39,854 nt of DNA. It comes from an uncultured Pseudohongiella sp. (GTDB taxonomy: Bacteria; Pseudomonadota; Gammaproteobacteria; Pseudomonadales; Pseudohongiellaceae). The position numbers and the translations under genes were made by a program. The notes under the pieces were generated by a model. It made no database searches. It was not told the DNA's origin and saw only the letters and a program-made list of their open reading frames with translations. The stretch is from contig CACJAW010000020.1 of NCBI GenBank assembly GCA_902591495.1, positions 1 through 39,854 of the forward strand, written 5' to 3'. Below, piece by piece: positions 18,179 through 25,148 of the stretch. Numbering within the stretch: the stretch's first letter is position 1; each line of letters starts with the position of its first letter.

Positions 18179-18186
18179 ATTCGATT

Positions 18187-18253
18187 GGTTTCCGTAAGGA
18201 ACCGGGCATTTGTTAACCAGATTGTGCGCCCGCCATCATGCGAAGCACTAAAA
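18187..18253 (+). promoter_or_regulatory. Conserved structured 5' leader, copy A
   Basis: Copy A of a leader also found at 18645-18712. Hairpin 1: GGTTTCC (18187-18193), GTAA, GGAACC (18198-18203). Stem 2: CGGGC (18203-18207) with GCCCG (18228-18232). GTGC (18224-18227) in the stem 2 loop can pair with GCAC (18245-18248), which abuts the Shine-Dalgarno AAAGGGG. That would make an H-type pseudoknot able to control ribosome access. Both stems are kept in copy B, although the two downstream proteins look unrelated. Confidence 0.6.
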
Positions 18254-18262
18254 GGGGATACC

Positions 18263-18637
18263 ATGTCAGAGAAAACGGCAAACATCGCAGACCATCCCTA
18301 TTTCCAATACTTAAAGGATCTCCGCCCTACTATCCGAGTCTTTGACTTAGGAGAGCATGAATATTCTGGGGCGCCAGGCTTAAGCTGGAGAACCAATTAC
18401 TGGGTTAAAAAAATACGCAAGGGAGAAAAGTGGGAGCTTTATTGTTCGCAAGAGAACTCTTTACGTAAACGAGAATATGCGGGGACGTATTCACCAGATG
18501 AATTGCATGAGTACTTTGATGAAGTGGGGTTTCATCTTGAAGACTGGCAATGGCGTGAAATGGGTTTAGCTTATACCGCTGAAATCATAGTTTTTGATGA
18601 AGAAAGAAGGTGGCGAAAAATAGATAACAGTTTGTGA
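18263..18637 (+). CDS. Hypothetical protein, 124 aa
   Basis: ATG 18263 (MSEKTANIAD) is preceded by AAAGGGG at good spacing; the frame is open to GTG/ATG-type starts upstream (18185), but that stretch is the structured leader, so the shorter form is chosen. The protein is soluble, rich in aromatic and charged residues (SWRTNYWVKKIRKGEKWELY, DWQWREMG, EERRWRKI), with no signal peptide, membrane helix or recognised motif. It looks like a compact alpha+beta domain. It shares its 5' leader with the next gene. Function unknown. Confidence 0.72.
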   Translation: MSEKTANIADHPYFQYLKDLRPTIRVFDLGEHEYSGAPGLSWRTNYWVKKIRKGEKWELYCSQENSLRKREYAGTYSPDELHEYFDEVGFHLEDWQWREMGLAYTAEIIVFDEERRWRKIDNSL

Positions 18638-18644
18638 ATGGAGT

Positions 18645-18712
18645 GGTTTCCCTAAGAAACCGGGCATTTGAGACCAGCTTGTGCGCCCGTAATTATAAAA
18701 TGCACTAAAGAG
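18645..18712 (+). promoter_or_regulatory. Conserved structured 5' leader, copy B
   Basis: Second copy of the leader at 18187-18253. Hairpin 1: GGTTTC (18645-18650), CCTAA, GAAACC (18656-18661). Stem 2: CGGGC (18661-18665) with GCCCG (18685-18689). GTGC (18681-18684) can pair with GCAC (18702-18705), directly before the Shine-Dalgarno GAGGT. The hairpin 1 arms differ from copy A yet still pair. The linker between stem 2 and GCAC is the same length (12 bases) but not conserved in sequence, as expected for a structural RNA. Confidence 0.6.
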
Positions 18713-18720
18713 GTAGAACT

Positions 18721-19251
18721 ATGGTAACCAGAACCTATATTAAACCTTATGTCATTCCTGACATGCCCGATTTGTCTTTGATTGAGGAACCACACATTTA
18801 TCCGTATCCCGAAGGACTTCTTCCTGCGGACAGAGAGATTAAAAATTGGATACTGCTCGATGTCTACTGGAACATCGACAACGACTGCCGCACGAACTTC
18901 AGTCGATACTACTTTTCTTACATCAGTGCTGAGAGAGAGATAATGTTGCCTGACAAGCGTCAGTTTACGGGCTATGCTCTTATGGAATCTCGGTGGGACA
19001 CAAACATAAAGACTTACGGTGACCCGATCGAGATGTGGGGTATTCACAAATGGGCATACAGGGGCATGTTCTCGAGTCAGAAGAAAAATGAGCTGGCATT
19101 AAAGATGCTATTACTACATTGGGAACGCTTGAAAGATCAAGACAAAGATCTTAACTGGAATAGGCGTTTTCATAATGTTTCTTTTTGGCGGAAGAAGGAA
19201 ATCCTATTGAATAATCAAATGAGAGAAGTGGCGCGCTGGGTTTGGTTTTGA
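18721..19251 (+). CDS. Hypothetical protein, 176 aa
   Basis: ATG 18721 follows a GAGGT Shine-Dalgarno and the conserved leader copy B. The protein is soluble and unusually rich in Trp and Tyr (KNWILLDVYWN, MWGIHKWAYRGMF, HWERLKDQDKDLNWNRRF, ARWVWF at the C terminus). No family is recognised and no similarity to the preceding 124-aa protein is apparent beyond aromatic richness. It lies in the same direction as its two neighbours, between the defence operon and the host-type genes, so it is probably accessory. Confidence 0.72.
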   Translation: MVTRTYIKPYVIPDMPDLSLIEEPHIYPYPEGLLPADREIKNWILLDVYWNIDNDCRTNFSRYYFSYISAEREIMLPDKRQFTGYALMESRWDTNIKTYGDPIEMWGIHKWAYRGMFSSQKKNELALKMLLLHWERLKDQDKDLNWNRRFHNVSFWRKKEILLNNQMREVARWVWF

Positions 19252-19279
19252 TTTTGAAGATAAGCGATATTATGAATTG

Positions 19280-19323
19280 AACACCACGCATGGTTTTTAT
19301 TGATATAAAAACTTTGTAGTGTT
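19280..19323 (+). terminator. Long imperfect hairpin after the 176-aa gene
   Basis: AACACCAC (19280-19287) pairs with GTAGTGTT (19316-19323), one mismatch, outside a perfect GTTTTTAT (19293-19300) / ATAAAAAC (19305-19312) stem with loop TGAT. No T-run follows, so it may be a Rho-assisted terminator, an RNA-stability hairpin or an operator before the 337-aa gene. Confidence 0.4.
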
Positions 19324-19402
19324 AAAGCAGCTCCAATGAATACAGCAATAGATTGGCGAGTTTAATTTCGTCGAGGCTGTTTCAAAAATTGGTGAGAATA
19401 AA

Positions 19403-20416
19403 ATGGCGATAGGATTGTTAAGAAAAGGGTTAAAAGAAGGCGTTCTCTCTCCGTCGGTCTGTCGACGTTTCCTAAGCTTCCACTACAGTCTTCAGTGGAT
19501 AAAGTACTCTCTCGGTAACGGGCATAGGTTACCTGCCCTGGAAGGTATTGTGTGGTCCGAGTTGGAGCCCAAAATTGCCAAGACTGAGAGAGGCTTCTAC
19601 GATTACCATCGCTGGAAACATTGGGAAACAGTTGAAGAGGAGCATCAAGGAGCTTTGGATGAGTCGCTGATGGAGCGGTTTTCGGCCCTGTCTTCACAGT
19701 TTTCGGAGGAGCAAGAGCTATCAGAGCCATTTCAGAGAATTTGTGAGCTTAATTTTAATATAACTCGGCTAAGTTTGAATAGAAACTCACCGGAAGTCCG
19801 AAAAGATTCAGAGGATCAATCGAAAGCCGGTTCAGAGGAGGGTGTGTACCAAGGGATTATGCAGCTACTGGATCAAGCATCTGTCAGCAACGAGCTTTTG
19901 GCAGAGTTCAGCTCCTTGAAAAGTCAGATCTTTGGCTTGGAGAATCTCGAGGTTCTTGTGGGTTTGGCGGTTGAAGAAGTGGCATGGTTTTTTCATTGCC
20001 TTTGGGATGTCTCGTACGACCCAGAGGGTGTTGATCCCGCTAGATTTGACGCTGAAACGAAAGGAGTTTCAGACACCTTAACCAAGGTTGGAGAAGTCGA
20101 TGACGAACTTATTAATGCCCATTGCGACGGAATAACTGAGATCTTGTTCCCATCCCCGCAAGGTGGCCACTCGGGCAATCAACTGACCGACAGATTGACA
20201 CCTTACCTGCGGTTAATCTACAGAATCTTGCAGATCCAATCCATTTACCTGACAGAAACCAAAATGTTATTTCGCCGCTCTGGAAATCCAAATAATTGGC
20301 CCGGTAAAGAGAGCCTTGCACGCGAGAGTAGAGGGAGGATCAATGCTATCTTGCGAGACTATTACAAAATTCTCGTTGATGAACTTGTAGTTGCAAATGA
20401 CAGAGAGTCGCAGTGA
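19403..20416 (+). CDS. Hypothetical protein, 337 aa
   Basis: ATG 19403 is preceded by GGTGAG at good spacing. The protein is largely helical by appearance, with no signal peptide, membrane segment or recognised motif. A Ser/Asp/Glu-rich linker near residues 130-150 separates an N-terminal part (LSPSVCRRFLSFHYSLQWI) from a C-terminal helical part (LRLIYRILQIQSIYLTETKM). It is the last gene of the accessory stretch and converges on the host-type cupin gene 37 bp away. Whether it relates to the defence system cannot be told. Confidence 0.75.
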   Translation: MAIGLLRKGLKEGVLSPSVCRRFLSFHYSLQWIKYSLGNGHRLPALEGIVWSELEPKIAKTERGFYDYHRWKHWETVEEEHQGALDESLMERFSALSSQFSEEQELSEPFQRICELNFNITRLSLNRNSPEVRKDSEDQSKAGSEEGVYQGIMQLLDQASVSNELLAEFSSLKSQIFGLENLEVLVGLAVEEVAWFFHCLWDVSYDPEGVDPARFDAETKGVSDTLTKVGEVDDELINAHCDGITEILFPSPQGGHSGNQLTDRLTPYLRLIYRILQIQSIYLTETKMLFRRSGNPNNWPGKESLARESRGRINAILRDYYKILVDELVVANDRESQ

Positions 20417-20453
20417 TTTTTATATGTCTACTACAAGGAAAGCGATGAATACT

Positions 20454-20957
20454 TTACTGATAACGGATGGGCGCGGTTGTGACCCTTACACGAGACTCCA
20501 TGTAGGTTATGGAATCCCCATCAATACTGCTAAACCAGTGTGGAGTTCCCGGCTGCAAAACTAGAATATCCCCCTCTTTAACTCTTCTTGCTAAGCCACC
20601 CTCGATTCCGTGAAGAGTTCTCATCAAGTCATCACTGGTCTGTTCAGCGAGAGGTGGGATGAGCAGGCCGCCAGTTACCAGGGTTCCGCTGCCCTCAAGA
20701 ATTCTGTAAATCTCTACGCTGTGTGGGTGCACTACAGAATACTGAGGTACACCACTCATTCTTCGCCGAACTGAAATTCCGGGTGAAATAGTTACCGATA
20801 CGCCGGCGGCAGAGGTCGAATTGCGTGCTGCTTCATCAAGCTCGGCAAGGATCTCTGAGCCTGGTTTAAAAATAGCGGGAGGTGCCCCAGATTGTTGCGC
20901 GGATGAGTTGAGGCAGAAAATAAGAGCTATCAATGCAATTATGTTTTTAGTTTTCAT
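20454..20957 (-). CDS. Exported cupin-domain protein
   Basis: A 167-residue protein with a clear signal peptide (MKTKNIIALIALIFCLNSSA, cleavage near AQQ). The cupin fold follows: a first motif around VVHPHSVEIYRILEGSGTLV and a second around EGDILVLQPGTPHWFSSIDG, giving probable metal-binding His/Glu residues. It is likely periplasmic, with unknown ligand or reaction. It is the last gene of a minus-strand cluster (22871 down to 20454) that also holds two tiny membrane proteins and two other exported proteins. The stop of the first microprotein lies 8 bases upstream of its start, implying co-transcription. Confidence 0.85.
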   Translation of the reverse strand: MKTKNIIALIALIFCLNSSAQQSGAPPAIFKPGSEILAELDEAARNSTSAAGVSVTISPGISVRRRMSGVPQYSVVHPHSVEIYRILEGSGTLVTGGLLIPPLAEQTSDDLMRTLHGIEGGLARRVKEGDILVLQPGTPHWFSSIDGDSITYMESRVRVTTAPIRYQ

Positions 20958-20965
20958 TTTTATTC

Positions 20966-21103
20966 CTAGGCTCTTGCGTTGACCATCAGAAAACCAAGCA
21001 TGGCAGTCTCAATGGCATCGGCAAGCCCGGGTATAAAAAGCAAACTTCCAATGATAACAGCAGAGAGTATCCCACATAGTTTTAAGTACTTTATGTTGTC
21101 CAT
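20966..21103 (-). CDS. Membrane microprotein 1 (45 aa), paralogue of microprotein 2
   Basis: Start ATG 21103 has the strong Shine-Dalgarno AGGTAAGG immediately upstream, and the 45-codon frame ends at 20966. After MDNIKYLKL comes one membrane helix (GILSAVIIGSLLFIPG), then LADAIETAMLGFL and a C-terminal NARA. It is clearly related to the neighbouring 49-aa product: both have a single helix ending LFIPGL, then -D-(A/S)-(I/V)-ET-(A/S)-ML, and NARA near the end. The paralogy and good ribosome-binding sites show both are real genes. Function unknown. Confidence 0.75.
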   Translation of the reverse strand: MDNIKYLKLCGILSAVIIGSLLFIPGLADAIETAMLGFLMVNARA

Positions 21104-21174
21104 TTGCCTTACCTGTGTTTTTTATGATGGTTATGAGTGCACACCTGAATTTCTTTTTCCGGGATTCAAGTGCC

Positions 21175-21324
21175 TTAGTAGGGTCTCTCGGCCCTTGCAT
21201 TATTTCCTAACCAGGAGAGCATGCTAGTTTCAACTGAGTCTGAGAGACCCGGTATAAAAAGGATACTCATGGAGGTAGCGATTACTACGGCGGCGCAGAG
21301 CATTAAATAATTTTTAGTTTCCAT
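21175..21324 (-). CDS. Membrane microprotein 2 (49 aa), paralogue of microprotein 1
   Basis: Start ATG 21324 follows AGGAAGG, and the frame ends TAA at 21175. METKNYLMLC leads into a single hydrophobic helix (AAVVIATSMSILFIPG), then LSDSVETSMLSWLG and NNARAERPY. It shares the IPGL-D-ET-ML-NARA pattern with microprotein 1, 71 bp downstream. The conserved polar half after the helix suggests a binding surface or a short amphipathic helix. It sits 10 bp after the stop of the 182-aa exported protein gene, so it is co-transcribed. Confidence 0.75.
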   Translation of the reverse strand: METKNYLMLCAAVVIATSMSILFIPGLSDSVETSMLSWLGNNARAERPY

Positions 21325-21334
21325 CCTAACCTTC

Positions 21335-21883
21335 CTAGTTTAGGTCTCTGGGAATAAGTTCAAACACCCAGGAGTTCCCTGACTCGATTCCGGCTCGTGT
21401 AGCTGCGATTGCCTGAGCGCTGGCAGTGGGTGCTCCGCCATATTTGGTTATAAGTTTTGCAGCGACCCCGTCAAGTATGTCCCCTTCCTCTATTCGAACC
21501 AGGGTTCTGGGATAACGCACGCCGTCTACTCGCAACACTCCCTGATTGTTGCCCCTGTCTGCCTCAAACGCCCACTCCTTCCAGAGCTTACCTAGCATAG
21601 TGGTCATGTAACCTGAAATGATGAACAGCCGTCCCTCGGCTTCAAGGACATAGATAAGTCGGGACGCCATTGGATCATTGAGCTGAAGCTCCACCAGCTG
21701 GATGTCGTCGGTGAAGCTCCAGTCGGGCTCTGGGCCTGTATGCAGTCGCCCGGACGTCATCTCGCCACCCGGAAATAATATAGAGGGGCCATCCGCGTTT
21801 CTGTTTTCAACCCGCAGAGTTGCCATCCCCACAGCTGGTATCAGAATGATTACCCCTAGTATTTGTAAAATTGTCTTCTTCAT
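21335..21883 (-). CDS. Exported or membrane-anchored hypothetical protein, 182 aa
   Basis: An N-terminal hydrophobic segment (MKKTILQILGVIILIPAVGMA) acts as a signal or anchor. The rest is a small mostly beta domain with WSFTDDIQLVELQL, RLIYVLEAEGRLFIISGYM and RYPRTLVRIEEGD. The pattern faintly recalls PNPOx-like/deazaflavin-nitroreductase split-barrel proteins, but no catalytic signature can be confirmed. It lies between the 317-aa exported protein (34 bp upstream) and the microproteins in the minus-strand cluster. Treated as conserved-type hypothetical. Confidence 0.75.
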   Translation of the reverse strand: MKKTILQILGVIILIPAVGMATLRVENRNADGPSILFPGGEMTSGRLHTGPEPDWSFTDDIQLVELQLNDPMASRLIYVLEAEGRLFIISGYMTTMLGKLWKEWAFEADRGNNQGVLRVDGVRYPRTLVRIEEGDILDGVAAKLITKYGGAPTASAQAIAATRAGIESGNSWVFELIPRDLN

Positions 21884-21917
21884 ATGTTGATACCCAAGCT
21901 AAGTTTTGCACTCAATA

Positions 21918-22871
21918 TTAGTTTTCGGAAGTATTCTGCTCCAACGCTCGCGCCTCTTCGGTCCTTGCTCCACGAAGAATGTAAGTCATGGCATAGTTGC
22001 CCTCGTGGCAGGCATACTCATACTGTCTATAGTCTGGTAAACGGGGCATCGGGCGTATTGCTGTCCAGGGCTGCGTGTAAACGGTCGGGTCTTCAATGGT
22101 AAATGAGTAGTCGATCATGTCCTCATCGACCCGCCTGAATCTCTCAACAGCGACTGTGTTGCGGGAAGATGGAAAGCGGTGACGAGTTTTATCGCTGAAA
22201 TTAGCTGTTCGTACTACCAGTGTGTCGCCATCCCAGTAGCCGCGGCTGTCGCCATTCCACTGCCGTATGTTGTCATGCAATTGTGGACGATCATCGATCG
22301 GGATAATCCTGACATCGTGGATCATTTCGACATGTATCGCCACAAAATTCTCATTCTGAACTATGTGATAGGAATTGTTGTAGCCAGAGGAAACTGGAGG
22401 AACACCGTGATAGGTTAGGCACCTGTCCCAGTTGGTTCGGTCTAGCCATGAATCGGCTGAATGATCACGCAGGTATTCGGCCCTTTCTCGCTGGCTGGCT
22501 ATGGTCGCCTCGGTAACCGGTAGGCGTCCATTTGGCGGATCAACAATGAGCGACGTTCTGAAGTCTGCTGAAACCTCACCCCTATCAAACCACTGGTAGT
22601 TATAGCTACCCACATCGCCCGGTCTGTCGGGGGCATCCTGCTGGGTGTTGGCGAATATTTGCGCCGCCTCCTCGGGGGTATAGAATTCTTTCTCCCCAAG
22701 GCGCTCAGGTCTTTGTAAAGGAGTTAAACTTGCATACGACCACATCCCGGAAATATCCGGGTCTCCCCAGGGCGTGCGCTTCTCGTAAGAGCTATCGCTT
22801 TGAGCAACTATTGACCCGGACCAGATAAAGGCTGAAATAAAAAAGACACTGCTAACTCGATTTGTTTTCAT
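21918..22871 (-). CDS. Exported hypothetical protein, 317 aa
   Basis: A signal peptide (FFISAFIWSGSIVAQ) is followed by RTPWGDPDISGMWSYAS, a phrase found at the start of a widespread uncharacterised exported family of environmental Proteobacteria and Acidobacteria. The C-terminal half contains GDSRGYWDGDTLVVRTANF and ERFRRVDEDMIDYSFTI, typical of the same family. Several Cys (WDRCLTYHG, YACHEG) may form disulfides. Function unknown; members are often found near dehydrogenase and dioxygenase genes. First gene of the minus-strand cluster; it diverges from the selenoprotein gene across a 129-bp promoter region. Confidence 0.8.
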   Translation of the reverse strand: MKTNRVSSVFFISAFIWSGSIVAQSDSSYEKRTPWGDPDISGMWSYASLTPLQRPERLGEKEFYTPEEAAQIFANTQQDAPDRPGDVGSYNYQWFDRGEVSADFRTSLIVDPPNGRLPVTEATIASQRERAEYLRDHSADSWLDRTNWDRCLTYHGVPPVSSGYNNSYHIVQNENFVAIHVEMIHDVRIIPIDDRPQLHDNIRQWNGDSRGYWDGDTLVVRTANFSDKTRHRFPSSRNTVAVERFRRVDEDMIDYSFTIEDPTVYTQPWTAIRPMPRLPDYRQYEYACHEGNYAMTYILRGARTEEARALEQNTSEN

Positions 22872-23000
22872 TGTTATTCTCCGCCAATGGACAGCTCACA
22901 TAAGCGTACCATATGAATCGGGTATGCACTAAGCACTGCTCCCTCTAATGATGTGATGAATATCTATGGAAATCTCACAATAACATGGTAGGATTAAATC

Positions 23001-24143
23001 ATGCGCAAATTTAATCACAAAGTTTTGCTAATCCTCGCGGCGGTAGCTGGGTTTTCCTCTTCGACCATGCTGCCTGCAGCGGAACGGGAACAGGTTGTGG
23101 TTTCAAATCTCGGCCCACAGATTGGCGAGCAGGTGCCAGATTTCCAGCTCTCTGACCAGTTAGGGGAGTTACAAAATCTCGAATCAATTATGGGCCCAAA
23201 TGGGGCCATGATCCTATTCCATCGATCGGCAGATTGGTGACCCTACTGCAAAGCGCAGCTCGTGGAGCTGCAGGACCAGCTAGAAACGCTTAAGGAACAA
23301 GGCATAGGCGTCGCAGCCATCAGTTACGATTCAGTCGAAGTCCTCTCTGACTTTGCTCAAAGGAGGGGCATTACTTTTCCTTTGCTCGCGGATGATGATT
23401 CCAGCGTTATTACCGAGTTCGGCATTTTAAACACGGTCGCCGCTGAGGGCATGGGTGAGAATGCTGATGACCCAGAGGTTCAGGCAGATGTTGCAAAGTA
23501 TGTGTCAGCATTTGGTGCAAGAGCAATGATAGTAGGCACTCCTTATCCAGGGACTTTTATGGTTGATGGCGATGGCAAGGTTACCTCCCGCTTCTTTGAG
23601 GAGTTCTACAGGGAGCGTAACACCACAACTAATGTAATGTTGAAATTAGGAATGGGGCTGTCTCCAATAGCAGCCGTACAGGGAGAAACAGCGCACTTAA
23701 AGTTTACCGCCTATCCATCAAACACGTCAGTTACAGTTGGTACACGATTTTCCCTAGCATTAGATGTAACACCTGGACCTAACATGCATGTATATGCGCC
23801 GGGTGCAGAAGAGAAGGGATATCGCGTAATTGGTTTTAATCTTGATCAACCTGAAATCGCGCGCATCGAGCCGGTGTCCTATCCAGAGTCTGAAATTTAT
23901 TACTTTGAGCCGCTTGATGAGCATGTGCCAGTTTATCAAGAGAAATTCACAATCCTTCAAGAAGTTGTAATGAACGGTGATGCAAGAGCAGAAGAAGTCA
24001 TGTCCACACTGGATGCGTTGACATTGACCGGAACGCTTGACTATCAGGCTTGTGATGACGCAATCTGTTTCCTACCCCAGTCCATACCTGTTTCCTTTAC
24101 CGTTGATCTGGAAATGCCGGATAGGCAGCGGGCTAATCGCTAG
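23001..24143 (+). CDS. Selenocysteine-containing redoxin with C-terminal DsbD-alpha-like domain (TGA read as Sec)
   Basis: One 380-residue frame is interrupted only by TGA 23238-23240 (residue 80). The codon sits in ADW-U-PYCKAQ, the redox-active position of AhpC/TSA-thioredoxin-like proteins, giving a UxxC motif. The frame continues 300 codons with family-consistent sequence (GIGVAAISYDSVEVLSDFA, ITFPLLADD, YPGTFMVDGDGKV). A perfect hairpin GCAGCTC-GTG-GAGCTGC (23255-23271) lies 14 bases after TGA with G in the loop, fitting a bacterial SECIS. A signal peptide leads the protein. Residues ~230-372 resemble the DsbD N-terminal (DsbC-corrector) domain with C351 and C356 in QACDDAICF. Probable periplasmic thiol oxidoreductase or peroxidase. 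Shine-Dalgarno TAGGA precedes ATG 23001. A conventional caller would split it in two. Confidence 0.87.
23255..23271 (+). promoter_or_regulatory. Candidate bacterial SECIS hairpin
   Basis: GCAGCTC (23255-23261), loop GTG, GAGCTGC (23265-23271): a 7-bp perfect stem beginning 14 bases after the in-frame TGA. Position and a G-starting apical loop match what SelB needs to insert selenocysteine; it lies inside the coding frame, as in other bacteria. Confidence 0.7.
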
Positions 24144-24234
24144 TGTGGTTTGGGAAGAACCCCTCGATTACCCCAAGTAGCCATTAGCTCAATCAAAAAA
24201 ACCTCTTGAACAATTTATCGATGGAGAACTCTTA

Positions 24235-25122
24235 ATGAGAAAATTATCAGTCCTCGTTACCACACTCCTGTTTTTTCAGAGCCAAGTTTTGATCGCGCAG
24301 GGGTCTTTCCATCAGGAATTTGACTCGGATGTGGCTGTACCAGAGGGGTTCAAAACAAACCGTACTTCTTATTCCGCTATTATGGATGAGCTTCAATCAT
24401 CGCGCTCGCCTGTTAGCGATGAACAATTGGCGCAACTTAAAAATGTACCTCTTGAAGTAATCTTTAGCGCGTTGGGTGAGTATCGACTGAATTACGCTAC
24501 TGGTTTTCAGAATACGCAACCTGGCTCTCGTCTGGTAGGTCGTGCTCTAACAATGCGCTTTTTGCCACCTAGGCCTGATTTGAGCGAGGCCGCTTTGAGT
24601 CTTGCAGAGCAGGGGAACTGGGATCGACGCTACTACGCGCGGGCTGCCGAGGAGGCAGGTCCCGGTGATGTGATTGTTGCTGAGTTGGGCGGGAGTGATG
24701 GTCATAATTTATTCGGAGACATGGGAGCGACCGGTATTCAGCAAAGAGGGGCGGCTGGAGTTATTATTGATGGTGGAACGCGTGATTATTCCGGATTGCG
24801 GGACGACAGGTTTAAGGATTTCCCGGTTCTGCATAAGTTTACCGATCCACATACAACTTCGTGGCTCGGCGTTGAATACAATGCTCCTGTCCGAATTGGT
24901 GGCGTCACTGTATTGCCCGGAGACATTGTTGTTGGCGATGACGGTGGTGTCTTTTTCTTTCCTCCATCACTAGTTAACACAGTTTTGGATTATGCAAAGT
25001 TAGTGGAGGACAGAGAAAAATTTCAGCTACAGCTACTAGAGGACAAGGAATTTAGATTCAGAGACATCTATCCCCTGTCCCCAGAACTGCAACTGGAGTT
25101 TGAAAGGTTAAGAAACCAGTAG
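24235..25122 (+). CDS. Exported RraA-like / HMG aldolase-fold protein
   Basis: A 295-residue protein with a signal peptide (MRKLSVLVTTLLFFQSQVLIAQ). The RraA-like fold is clear: GDVIVAELGGSDG, then GDMGATGIQQRGAAGVIIDGG with R183-D184 at the usual metal/substrate site, and PGDIVVGDDGGVFFFP near the C terminus. Family members are either 4-hydroxy-4-methyl-2-oxoglutarate aldolases (cleaving to pyruvate) or RNase E regulators; both are normally cytoplasmic, so the signal peptide is unusual and points to a periplasmic aldolase/decarboxylase. It follows the selenoprotein gene by 91 bp in the same direction. ATG 24235 is 13 bases after a weak GGAG. Confidence 0.88.
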   Translation: MRKLSVLVTTLLFFQSQVLIAQGSFHQEFDSDVAVPEGFKTNRTSYSAIMDELQSSRSPVSDEQLAQLKNVPLEVIFSALGEYRLNYATGFQNTQPGSRLVGRALTMRFLPPRPDLSEAALSLAEQGNWDRRYYARAAEEAGPGDVIVAELGGSDGHNLFGDMGATGIQQRGAAGVIIDGGTRDYSGLRDDRFKDFPVLHKFTDPHTTSWLGVEYNAPVRIGGVTVLPGDIVVGDDGGVFFFPPSLVNTVLDYAKLVEDREKFQLQLLEDKEFRFRDIYPLSPELQLEFERLRNQ

Positions 25123-25148
25123 TCGTTTGTCACCCTTACAACTTAGTC

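Noticed and set aside
18113-18720. Integron attC sites between small genes
   Set aside because: The repeated blocks lie upstream of each start and include the Shine-Dalgarno. They do not show paired R'/R'' boxes with GTTRRRY, and no integrase is seen. A structured leader explains them better.
23001-23240. A short 79-aa protein ending at TGA, or a broken gene
   Set aside because: The same frame continues 300 codons with redoxin and DsbD-like sequence, and TGA sits at the redox Cys with a SECIS-like hairpin. Selenocysteine fits better than a stop.
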